DNA from: Azoarcus sp.
Lineage (GTDB): Bacteria > Pseudomonadota > Gammaproteobacteria > Burkholderiales > Rhodocyclaceae
Direction of reading: 5' to 3'
Length of the DNA stretch: 10,346 bases
Assembly: GCA_031282905.1 (NCBI GenBank)
Contig: JAITCV010000087.1
Location: 1 to 10,346 of the forward strand
The notes below the pieces were generated by a model. That model had not been told where the DNA came from. It saw nothing but the letters and a program-made list of their open reading frames with translations, and ran no database searches. Below, in pieces: positions 1 through 6,822 of this stretch. Positions within the stretch are counted from its first letter, which is position 1, and each line of letters opens with the position of its first letter. A program made the position numbers and the translations under genes.

Positions 1-138
1 GACGACTGGAAACGGCACATGCTCTTCGATCTCGACACCCACATCCAGCAATTGCGCGCCCAACTGGGCGACACCAAGGAAACCGTGGCGCTCACCAGCC
101 ATTATCACAACCTCTTGCGAATGTGGGCCGAGGTGTAG
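1..138 (+). CDS. C-terminal end of an unrecognised protein (partial)
   Basis: The first frame is open from the left edge to a TAG at 136–138 and encodes 45 residues ending in LLRMWAEV. Two other plus frames are also open here. I chose this one because its third codon positions are strongly G or C, as in the other genes of the window, and because it stops 24 bases before a terminator hairpin pair. The fragment is hydrophilic and probably helical, with a run of Gln, Leu and Arg (HIQQLRAQLG) and no membrane segment. I do not recognise the family and give no function. The gene starts outside the window. It converges with pilY1, whose stop lies 284 bases further on. Confidence 0.65.
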   Translation, partial: DDWKRHMLFDLDTHIQQLRAQLGDTKETVALTSHYHNLLRMWAEV

Positions 139-162
139 AGGATCATCAAGGGACAAAAGAGC

Positions 163-186
163 GGGCGGCCACGGAGGCCGCCCTTT
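163..186 (+). terminator. GC-rich hairpin, part of tandem terminator
   Basis: A perfect 8-base inverted repeat (GGGCGGCC at 163–170 and GGCCGCCC at 176–183) with a 5-base loop, followed by only three T. It lies 24 bases after the stop of the left-edge gene. The T run is too short for a confident stand-alone terminator. On the minus strand the hairpin is followed by a short CTCTTTTG stretch, so it could also stop readthrough from pilY1. Confidence 0.5.
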
Positions 187-195
187 CCAGTCCAA

Positions 196-239
196 ATCCG
201 GCGCGCAGCGCCGGATATTTTTGTTTTTGTTTTGTTTTC
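196..239 (+). terminator. Intrinsic (Rho-independent) terminator
   Basis: A 9-base perfect stem (ATCCGGCGC at 196–204 and GCGCCGGAT at 208–216) with a 3-base loop is followed directly by a long T-rich tract at 217–239, interrupted only by an A and a few G and C. This is a textbook plus-strand terminator and should end transcription of the left-edge gene. Confidence 0.85.
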
Positions 240-421
240 TGACATCTGCTCCTGATGTCTCCCCTCCCCCTCCTCATATGACTTTCGCCGTTCTTGATTT
301 CATCGATGCGGCGTATCAATGAAACCCTATTTGCCGGATTGATTGAAACAACGCCAACCAACCCAGCTTCGGGGTTTCGTCCGAACCGGCAAAAAACAGG
401 CTTTATTTTTTGACGACCTCC

Positions 422-3400
422 TTATTGGGCCAGCTCGCGCCAGGACAGCCGCCCCTTGACCCCAGGGACGGAGCAGTAGTGGGCGTTCAGTTTCGAACTC
501 GATATACCGCCACCCGTGGAACCAACTATGTCAATAGAATTAACACAGGGATCGATTTCTTCATTGGGGGGGCCGGGCATGCCGTCGCTGACGCCCACAC
601 TGGCGGGAAATACCTTGTCATCGGTGTCATTGGCATCGACCTTGCCATCGCCCGTGATGTCGGTCACGGGGAAAGCCAGCGCGGCGCCGGTGAAGGGGTT
701 GATCCGGTTGATCCAGCCCCGGCCATTGCTGCCGCATGGGTCGTCCGAGGGGATGATGGAAGACGTCTGCAACACCATTTTGTCGACATGCTTGTGGGAG
801 CCCATGGAAAACGCGACCGTGGGGCTCACGATCCGCTCGCCACGGTCGGTGGCAAGATCGAAGTCGATGACCCATCCTTCCATGTCGTCCATGTCGCCTT
901 CCGCGGCCTTTTCGATGGTGCGCAATGCCACGCTCGTGCCATCTGTCAGGGTGCCGGTCTTGTCGCTGAGGCTGAGCTTGCGCTCCTTCAGGTTTTCGCG
1001 GCTGATCGTGCTGCCACCGTCGATCAGGCCATACCAGCTCTGGATGCTTTGATCGGTCTTGTCGCGGCTTTGCAGGAATTGGCCGGTACCGAAGAAGACA
1101 AAGGTCTTGTTGGTGGCGGAATCGGTCATGGCCATGGGCCGGGCGGTGATCGGCTGGATTTTGCCGTCGCCGTCATGGGCGGTGAACATGGGCTGGCCCA
1201 GCGCGATTTTCCATCCACGGCCTTGCGGCTCGAATTTCCACAGGTTGCCTTTCAGGTCGCCCGCATAGATCGCGTCGCCCGCGCTGATGACGCCGTCGCG
1301 ATCGCCATCGAAGTAGTAAGGGGCGGACAGGCCATTGTCGCCCGCGTAGCTGTCCGGCGCGTCGATCCTCTCGACCACCGCGCCATTCCTGACATCGATC
1401 ATGTAAAGCGCGACCTTGCCGCCACAACTGTTGTAGCCATTGCCAACGATGGCGACATGCCTGCCCGATTGATGCATGGCGATGACCGGCTTGTCGATGA
1501 TAATGCCCAATGAATTCAGATTGGCGCTGCCCTTTTCATCGCACTCCTTGATCTGGGCGTGGCCATTGAATTCCCATTTCACATCGTTGGCGCTGAAATT
1601 GTCCGGACTGTCGACTTTCAAGCCGTACAGCCCCTTGCCGCCCCGTCCAAGGGTGCCGACCAGATAACGCTCATCCGCGTCCGGGATCTTCACGATCGTG
1701 ACATCGCCATCCACGTAATATTCATGGCCGTAATCCATGTGCGCCAGCTTGGGCAGCTTGGCAAAGACCGCGGAGGGGATATAGGCGAAACGCTCCACGC
1801 CGGTCTTGCCATCAAAGGCATGCAACATGCCGTCATTGGCGCCCAGGTAGACGGTATCGGTGTCCTTGTCGTAGATCGGCGTGTTGTTCGGACTGTCGCC
1901 CAATGTGCCCGATGAATTGTTCGCGCGGGCGCGGTTGCGGTAGGGGCCGCCGAAAGCCGTTTCCTTGCTTTTGTTTCCCCTGAGATAGTCGAGGATTTCC
2001 TGGCCGTGCGCGCCTTTGTCGCCTTCTTGGAGAATATCCTGCTGCCAGTCCGCCAGACTGTTCCATTTGAATCCGATTCCCGTACTGGCAACATCGCCAA
2101 CAGGGTTCTTGCGGGTGAAGATATTGCGCGCGTCCGGCGCGGGCATCCGCTCGGAAGCATTCCATACCACATTGCCCACCGCATCCTTGTTGGTGCTGTC
2201 GATGGCGTTGAGCTCATTGGCGGTCAGTTCGCCGCTCCATTTGTCGGTCTTGAACGTCAATTTGAAACTCAGCGCATCGGACGAACCCGCGGCTCCCGGC
2301 ACGGCCTTGTTGGTGGCGATGTTGCTGGAACCCGCGGCGGAGTCGGCGATGGATGCCACGATTTTCTGCATGGATTCAACGAATTCATCGGGATCGCTCG
2401 CCGAGAAGAAATCGCCGTGTCCATTGACGCCAGCATGGAGAAGGTCGTCGATCTGTTTCAATGTACTCGGCCAGGTGAAGGCTGGCCCCGCCACCGTGGC
2501 GGACACGCTGCTGTCATTGGGTGATTGGTTGTGATCGGCGGCGTAGAACGCCCGCCGCTTGTTGGTGGTTTCGGGCGCGACGCCCAGACCGATCGTATAC
2601 GTGGTCATATGTTGCCACCACGCCGGGTCCCGGGTGTTGGTGCCGACCTTGTTTTCCGCAGACGACAAGTCCTTTGCCCAATAAGTCCACGCGACATCCG
2701 CCAAGGTATAGAGGCGATTGTCTCCAAAAGGCGCCTTGCTCATGCTGGCCGTCGAGCCATCCGCTTTGGGGGGCGTGGTGAATGAAGCAGTGGCTGGCCC
2801 ATCCGCGTTGCCAACGGCGGCGATATCGCTGTACATCCCATCTGTCATCAGGATGGCATAGCTTTTGCGACAGGACGCCATGGTTTTCCCGGCGCCTTTC
2901 CCTTTGTTGGCAGTCGGATCATCCGCCCATGGACCATAGTCGGCAGCCGCGCCGCTTTTATCGTAATACTTGCCCGCGGCATTGAGGGCCGCGGCAAGAT
3001 AGGTACCGCCAACGGGAGGAGTGTTATACAGCCAGTTCAGGAATTCCGTCCTGACCGCCGAGTCATAGGTGCTCACCCCTTTTATGGTTGTATAGCTGTT
3101 GACCCGCATCCAGCCCACGCGGATGTTTGGGTCGAGCTGCACGAAAGCCCGCCCAATCCCGGCGCGCGCCGCGAAGTTCCTGATCTTGTAGTAGGAATAC
3201 CAGTTGGCGAAATTCTGCCGCCGCTTCTCCGGGGTATCGTTGTCCGGGTGATTATATTCCGGACGATCCCAATCATCATAATTTTTCTCGACCCCGGTCG
3301 AACCGACCAGGATTTTCTTGAAACAGGTTGATGAATTCTGATCCACCAGATTCGTCAGTTGGCACCCGCCCCCCGTGAAACGATGATAGAAGGCCGCCTG

Positions 3401-3829
3401 TTTGGTGCCCACATAGACAGTATTGCTGGCGGTGACCGGTCTGAACTCGGTCTGAAGATTGATCTTGCCCGAACCCGCATAACCATCGATATACGCGGCG
3501 GTGAAAGGAGACGGCGGATATTGCGTTACGCCGTCCGACTTGGGGGGCGGTTCATACTTGATCAACGGATTGTAATAAATGGTGTTGTACGCCGAAGAAC
3601 TATAGGCGCGCCTGGTGCTCAAACTCGAAGAATCGGGCATGTAACCCCATGCCATCGAGCTGGAATCGTCATGGATGTACAGCAGGTTCGCGGGAACATT
3701 GCCGCCCACGATCAGTGGTACCGTGGCAATGTCCAGCGCCAGTGCGCCATCGCTGGCAAACGCCAGGGCAAGCGCCGCGGTCAGGGAACGTAGCCGAAGC
3801 AATTGCGGCTGGACAGAATGGGATTTCAT
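422..3829 (-). CDS. pilY1: PilY1/PilC-type type IV pilus tip and biogenesis protein
   Basis: A 1135-residue exported protein, close to the usual length of PilY1. Family members act in type IV pilus assembly, adhesion and surface sensing. Residues 1–31 form a signal peptide (basic start, LTAALALAFA core, ALA cleavage site). A von Willebrand A fold follows: its MIDAS motif DDSSS is at 54–58 (D-x-S-x-S intact), Thr276 fits the MIDAS threonine, and ILMTDG is at 326–331. The PilC/PilY1 beta-propeller domain starts near 650 with VYLGANDGMLHAFDG (660–674). Two EF-hand-like loops are complete, DGDRDGVISAGD (841–852) and DITGDGKVDAND (1057–1068). The mature protein has 8 cysteines. The frame stays open further upstream to 3943, but ATG 3829 is chosen because the signal peptide starts there and GGAGGAA lies 11 bases before it. 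No pilin gene is adjacent, and no clear terminator follows the stop. Confidence 0.95.
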   Translation of the reverse strand: MKSHSVQPQLLRLRSLTAALALAFASDGALALDIATVPLIVGGNVPANLLYIHDDSSSMAWGYMPDSSSLSTRRAYSSSAYNTIYYNPLIKYEPPPKSDGVTQYPPSPFTAAYIDGYAGSGKINLQTEFRPVTASNTVYVGTKQAAFYHRFTGGGCQLTNLVDQNSSTCFKKILVGSTGVEKNYDDWDRPEYNHPDNDTPEKRRQNFANWYSYYKIRNFAARAGIGRAFVQLDPNIRVGWMRVNSYTTIKGVSTYDSAVRTEFLNWLYNTPPVGGTYLAAALNAAGKYYDKSGAAADYGPWADDPTANKGKGAGKTMASCRKSYAILMTDGMYSDIAAVGNADGPATASFTTPPKADGSTASMSKAPFGDNRLYTLADVAWTYWAKDLSSAENKVGTNTRDPAWWQHMTTYTIGLGVAPETTNKRRAFYAADHNQSPNDSSVSATVAGPAFTWPSTLKQIDDLLHAGVNGHGDFFSASDPDEFVESMQKIVASIADSAAGSSNIATNKAVPGAAGSSDALSFKLTFKTDKWSGELTANELNAIDSTNKDAVGNVVWNASERMPAPDARNIFTRKNPVGDVASTGIGFKWNSLADWQQDILQEGDKGAHGQEILDYLRGNKSKETAFGGPYRNRARANNSSGTLGDSPNNTPIYDKDTDTVYLGANDGMLHAFDGKTGVERFAYIPSAVFAKLPKLAHMDYGHEYYVDGDVTIVKIPDADERYLVGTLGRGGKGLYGLKVDSPDNFSANDVKWEFNGHAQIKECDEKGSANLNSLGIIIDKPVIAMHQSGRHVAIVGNGYNSCGGKVALYMIDVRNGAVVERIDAPDSYAGDNGLSAPYYFDGDRDGVISAGDAIYAGDLKGNLWKFEPQGRGWKIALGQPMFTAHDGDGKIQPITARPMAMTDSATNKTFVFFGTGQFLQSRDKTDQSIQSWYGLIDGGSTISRENLKERKLSLSDKTGTLTDGTSVALRTIEKAAEGDMDDMEGWVIDFDLATDRGERIVSPTVAFSMGSHKHVDKMVLQTSSIIPSDDPCGSNGRGWINRINPFTGAALAFPVTDITGDGKVDANDTDDKVFPASVGVSDGMPGPPNEEIDPCVNSIDIVGSTGGGISSSKLNAHYCSVPGVKGRLSWRELAQ

Positions 3830-3860
3830 GATTGTTTTGCTTCCTCCATGAAAAGGAAGA
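3830..3860 (-). promoter_or_regulatory. pilY1 ribosome binding site inside a small hairpin
   Basis: On the minus strand GGAGGAAG lies shortly before ATG 3829. The bases CTTCCT (3859–3854) can pair with AGGAAG (3845–3840) across an 8-base loop. This would cover most of the Shine–Dalgarno sequence in a 6-base stem, 7 with a G·U pair. The ribosome binding site is clear and fixes the start. The hairpin is weak to moderate, and a role in translational control is inference. Confidence 0.5.
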
Positions 3861-4025
3861 GAGGGGTTGGGGGTGTTCATGGTTTGATAGCCGTCGTGTT
3901 GTACTTTTCCACCGTCGCACGACCAAATACCCTGCGGCAACATGGAGATTTGGATTGGTGGTCGAGGCTGAGCTGGCTTTGATCCGTGAGCTCGCCCCGT
4001 TCAATCCATCGCAGAGTAGACGGTG

Positions 4026-4070
4026 ACATTCAGCGAATGTATTCGTACATTCACCTAGTCATTCACCTAC
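4026..4070. repeat. Cluster of ATTC/GAAT half-sites, candidate operator
   Basis: Within 45 bases there are two overlapping perfect dyads, ACATTC-AGC-GAATGT (4026–4040) and GAATGTA-TTCG-TACATTC (4035–4052). A 9-base direct repeat ATTCACCTA follows, at 4049–4057 and 4061–4069 with a 12-base period. The second dyad could also form a 7-base stem with a TTCG loop in RNA. The arrangement suggests binding of a dimeric or multimeric regulator upstream of pilY1. I cannot assign the regulator. Confidence 0.5.
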
Positions 4071-4144
4071 TCTCAACATTTTTGGCACAATTGGTAACAC
4101 AGATAGCACAGATTGAAAGGGTACCCAATCCGCTCATATGCAAC

Positions 4145-4172
4145 AATATAATTGTCATTAATCATGCTGAAA
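4145..4172 (-). promoter_or_regulatory. Weak candidate sigma-70 promoter towards pilY1
   Basis: Reading the minus strand, TTTCAG (4172–4167) is followed after 16 bases by TATATT (4150–4145), a good -10 match with a poor -35. The -10 overlaps the ACAATATAATTGT dyad at 4143–4155, which could be an operator. It would give a leader of about 300 bases before pilY1. AT-rich DNA yields such matches by chance, so this is weak. Confidence 0.2.
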
Positions 4173-4224
4173 CGAGACTTGTACCATCCATCATTCCAAC
4201 ATGGAAAACGGGATACCCTACTAT

Positions 4225-4253
4225 TTTACATTACATTGTGTTATTTATATTCT
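4225..4253 (+). promoter_or_regulatory. Candidate sigma-70 promoter towards the Gcr-family gene
   Basis: TTTACA (4225–4230, five of six bases of the -35 consensus) and TATTCT (4248–4253, four of six of the -10) are separated by the ideal 17 bases, in the most AT-rich part of the window. Transcription would start near 4260 and leave a leader of about 320 bases before TTG 4583. The context is plausible, but the low GC raises the chance of a fortuitous match. Confidence 0.35.
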
Positions 4254-4479
4254 TACATTAATCACTAAATGAATTTTTGGGTTTTTCGGCGGGGAATCTA
4301 CTGCTGTCCAATTCCGGAAAACATTTCATTGTCATTGTATCGAAACGAAAATCCGCCCAACGAGCGTCGCATCGGGCTCTCTCAGCCATGGCCGTTGCAA
4401 GGCAGATACCGCCACGCGAGTGCTTCCCTTTGAACCTTCAGCATGCATAATCCCGCCTGTCCGGCTTGCTGATCGACGT

Positions 4480-4560
4480 CATCCCCGCGCGCTCACGGGG
4501 TTTGGACGGCAGCCTGGTCGCCCACATCAGTCATCCCGCGCTCACGGGCAAGGGGAAAAC
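4480..4560. repeat. Imperfect direct repeat, each copy with a short inverted repeat
   Basis: CATCCCCGCGCGCTCACGGG begins at 4480 and CATCCCGCGCTCACGGGC at 4532, a spacing of 52 bases. Each copy contains a short stem (CCCCG/CGGGG in the first, CCCG/CGGG in the second). They lie just before the chosen TTG start of the Gcr-family gene, in what would be its N-terminal extension if an earlier start were used. Function unknown. Confidence 0.5.
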
Positions 4561-4570
4561 ACACCTCCTC

Positions 4571-4585
4571 GGGAGAACAACATTG
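4571..4585 (+). promoter_or_regulatory. Ribosome binding site that decides the TTG start of the Gcr-family gene
   Basis: GGGAGA at 4571–4576 ends in GGAG followed by 7 bases and TTG at 4583. The frame could start as early as TTG 4466, but no comparable ribosome binding site precedes that codon, and the intervening 39 codons consist partly of the imperfect repeat at 4480–4560. Confidence 0.6.
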
Positions 4586-6640
4586 AAAGCCCTGCTGGCC
4601 CGTCTCAAAACCGCCCCCCCGGCTGATGACAAAGTCTCGCTCTGGGTTGCCCTGGCCGACGCGATCCGCCCGCCACGCGCCCATCGCGCCGAAGCGGCCG
4701 CCGCCGCGCTCACCACGCTCACCCAAACCCTCGCCACCGATCCCGAATTGCGCGCGCCCTTGTCCGCGGCGCTGGTCAGTCTCTTCGTCGATCACAAACA
4801 GGTCTCGCTCTATGTGTTTTCCGGCCTTCTGCCGTCGACCGGCTTTTTCTCCGAGATCGCTCGCCGCCTCGGCCATCGCCTCCTGCCGGATGTCATCAAT
4901 ACCAACTATCTGAAAGATCTGCTCGCAGTCATCTTTCACCGCCGCGATGACGAAATCTGGGTCGACGCGGTAGCCGACGAGGTTTGGATCGCGTTCTTCC
5001 AGATATTGCTGACCGAAGGCGGCAGTGCAGAACACCACGGCACCGGCAAGCTCGTTCCCCGCGACAGCCTGCCGGTGGCGGTTGCCGAAATCCTCGAAGC
5101 CCTGCGCATGCTCTCCTACCACGTCTCGGCCATCGGGCTCGACCCCGAACTGGTGCGGGTCGACCCCCAGCTCGAAGAAGTCGAATCGCCCTTCCTCGCC
5201 CAGAACGCCGAACTGGTGCGCTATCTCAAGAGCTACCGCGCGGGATGGCAAGAACCCGACACCATGCCGGAAAGCGAAAATCACCTCATTGTCATGCTCG
5301 ACCAATGCAACGACGTACTACAACGCGTGCGGCGGCGCGCGACCCGTCAAGGCACCAGCCTGACCCTGACCTTTACCCTCGAGCGCCTGCGCCAACACCT
5401 CGACCGCATCCATGAATTGCTCGACCTGCTCCGCGAACTGCACGCCGCGCGCGAAATCAGCCTGCTACTGCCGCGCGTGGTCGCGCTGTTCAAGCGCCTG
5501 GTACGCGCCGAATGCCGCAAGAACAGGCTCTCCGATCACTGGCGCACCCATGTCGAACTGCTATCGCTGCGCATGACCGAAAGCGCGAGCAAAACCGGCG
5601 AGCATTACATCACCACCACGCGCAGTGAATATCTCGGCATGCTCGCCTCGGCCGCGCTCGGCGGCGTCATCATCGCCATCATGGCCGCCTTCAAGATCAT
5701 GCTCGCCCACAAAGGCATGGCCCCACTCAATGAAGCGTTCGCCTTTTGCCTGAACTACGGCCTGGGCTTCGCCCTCATCCACATCCTGGGCGGCACGGTC
5801 GCCACCAAGCAGCCCGCGATGACCGCCAATGCCATCGCCGCCTCCATCGAAGAGACGCGCGGCAAGACACGCAACCTCGACAACCTCGCCGAAGTCATCG
5901 TGCGCACCCTGCGCAGCCAGTTTGCCGCCATCGTCGGCAACCTCGGCCTGGCCATTCCCACCGCCATCCTGATCTCGCTCGCCGTCGCCCACCTGAGCGG
6001 CGGACAGTTCATCGGCATCGCCAAGGCCGACGCCCTGATCGCGGACGCCTCTCCGCTCTCCGGCGCGCCCTTCTATGCCGCCATTGCCGGCGTCTGCTTG
6101 TTTCTTTCCGGCCTGATCGCCGCTTATTACGACAACCTCGCCGCCTACAACCGCATCCCCCAGCGTCTGGCGCAACTACGCTGGGCGCGGCGGCTGCTCG
6201 GCGAAGCGCTGGTCGAACGTATCGCCCGCTACGTCGAAAACAATCTTGGCGCGCTGGCTGGCAACTTCTTCTTTGGTTTCCTGCTCGGCGGCACGACCGC
6301 GCTCGGCGTGCTCTTCGGCCTGCCGCTGGACATCCGCCACATCGCCTTTTCCGCCGCCTACACCGGCTACGCTTTCGCGGCCTACGACTTCAGCCTGCCC
6401 ATCGCCACCTTGGCGCTCACCATGGGCGGCGTGTTGCTGATTGGGCTGGTCAACCTGCTGGTTAGTTTTTCCCTCGCCCTCTCCGTCGCCCTGCGCGCGC
6501 GCAGCATCACCTTCGCCCAGAGCGGCACGCTGAGTTCCCTGATCCTGCGCCGGCTGTTCGCCCGCCCGCTGGAGTTCATCTTCCCGCCGCGCGCCGCGCC
6601 CGCTCCGGAGAGCGCGCCCAGGAACGACAAGCCGCTGTGA
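4583..6640 (+). CDS. Gcr-family multi-pass membrane protein ('site-specific recombinase' family)
   Basis: A 685-residue protein that I recognise as the family named after the gonococcal Gcr 'site-specific recombinase' (Pfam SpecificRecomb), common in betaproteobacteria. Residues 1 to about 345 are soluble and helical, rich in Leu, Arg and Glu, with a likely coiled coil near 240–300. About six membrane segments follow: near 352–375, 385–405, 447–470, 496–516, 559–579 and 605–637. The fifth includes the conserved stretch GNFFFGFLLGG (560–570). The C-terminal tail is short and Pro/Ala-rich. I see no serine- or tyrosine-recombinase catalytic pattern, so the recombinase name should not be taken as function; an inner-membrane role of unknown kind is more likely. 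It stands alone, divergent from pilY1 and convergent with the DUF4149-type gene. The start is TTG 4583 because of the GGAG 7 bases before it. Confidence 0.85.
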   Translation: MKALLARLKTAPPADDKVSLWVALADAIRPPRAHRAEAAAAALTTLTQTLATDPELRAPLSAALVSLFVDHKQVSLYVFSGLLPSTGFFSEIARRLGHRLLPDVINTNYLKDLLAVIFHRRDDEIWVDAVADEVWIAFFQILLTEGGSAEHHGTGKLVPRDSLPVAVAEILEALRMLSYHVSAIGLDPELVRVDPQLEEVESPFLAQNAELVRYLKSYRAGWQEPDTMPESENHLIVMLDQCNDVLQRVRRRATRQGTSLTLTFTLERLRQHLDRIHELLDLLRELHAAREISLLLPRVVALFKRLVRAECRKNRLSDHWRTHVELLSLRMTESASKTGEHYITTTRSEYLGMLASAALGGVIIAIMAAFKIMLAHKGMAPLNEAFAFCLNYGLGFALIHILGGTVATKQPAMTANAIAASIEETRGKTRNLDNLAEVIVRTLRSQFAAIVGNLGLAIPTAILISLAVAHLSGGQFIGIAKADALIADASPLSGAPFYAAIAGVCLFLSGLIAAYYDNLAAYNRIPQRLAQLRWARRLLGEALVERIARYVENNLGALAGNFFFGFLLGGTTALGVLFGLPLDIRHIAFSAAYTGYAFAAYDFSLPIATLALTMGGVLLIGLVNLLVSFSLALSVALRARSITFAQSGTLSSLILRRLFARPLEFIFPPRAAPAPESAPRNDKPL

Positions 6641-6647
6641 ACGATCC

Positions 6648-6672
6648 AGCGGATGCCAAAGGCGTATCCGCT
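6648..6672. terminator. Hairpin just after the Gcr-family gene
   Basis: AGCGGATGCC (6648–6657) pairs with GGC (6661–6663) and ATCCGCT (6666–6672) around an AAA loop, giving ten base pairs with a two-base bulge. It begins 7 bases after the stop codon. No T run follows on either strand, so it is a candidate terminator or mRNA 3'-end stabiliser rather than a classical terminator. Confidence 0.4.
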
Positions 6673-6757
6673 CAAGCCGTTATATCTGCCGCGTAATAGC
6701 GTCGTCTCGATGCGCGGACATCGCAAGAAGATGGAGCTTGTCATCAACGGCAACGAC

Positions 6758-6782
6758 GGTAGGGGCGCGCCGTGCCCCTACC
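6758..6782. repeat. Perfect 9-base inverted repeat, REP-like
   Basis: GGTAGGGGC (6758–6766) and GCCCCTACC (6774–6782) enclose a 7-base loop, between two convergent genes. Palindromes with GTAGGGGC...GCCCCTAC arms occur as dispersed repeats in several bacterial genomes (from memory). No T tract follows. It may block convergent transcription or protect 3' ends. Confidence 0.55.
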
Positions 6783-6805
6783 ACGACCCTTTCCCTGCGT
6801 CCAAT

Positions 6806-6821
6806 CCGCGCGCCAGCGCGG
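6806..6821. terminator. Short GC hairpin abutting the stop of the DUF4149-type gene
   Basis: CCGCGC (6806–6811) and GCGCGG (6816–6821) form a 6-base stem with a 4-base loop, one base beyond the minus-strand stop at 6823–6825. There is no T run, so terminator function is uncertain. Confidence 0.3.
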
Positions 6822-6822
6822 T

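Larger units (their letters stand above)
3861..4582. other. Long divergent intergenic region between pilY1 and the Gcr-family gene
   Basis: About 720 bases without a convincing gene. By my hand count 4081–4320 is about 37% GC, with the lowest 60 bases (4201–4260) near 27%, while the flanking genes are GC-rich. Short structures are dense: half-site repeats at 4026–4070, a tandem CACAGAT repeat with a 9-base period (4098–4113), a 13-base dyad ACAAT-ATA-ATTGT (4143–4155), and two imperfect hairpin repeats near 4480 and 4532. Open frames inside it are short, lack good start signals and do not resemble proteins I know. It most likely carries the promoters and operators of both divergent genes. I see no tRNA and no clear structured RNA. 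Confidence 0.7.

Noticed and set aside
381..412. A6...T6 stretch after pilY1 as a terminator
   Set aside because: The bases between the A and T runs form no GC stem, so only a weak A–T helix is possible.
410..1513. Plus-strand open frame of 367 codons
   Set aside because: It lies entirely opposite pilY1, has no ribosome binding site or recognisable domain, and follows from the codon bias of the real gene.
4083..4098. TGGCAC resembling a plus-strand sigma-54 -24 element
   Set aside because: No TTGC is found at the required spacing; the -12 position reads GTAAC.
3986..4261. Plus-strand open frame of 91 codons in the AT-rich region
   Set aside because: No ribosome binding site, no known family, and its codon use is unlike the neighbouring genes. 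It overlaps the operator-like repeats and candidate promoters.
4480..4560. A genuine CRISPR array
   Set aside because: Only two diverged copies with a non-standard period and no cas genes in view; reported only as an imperfect repeat.
4493..5305. Minus-strand open frame of 270 codons
   Set aside because: It is antisense to the Gcr-family gene, with no family resemblance or start signal.
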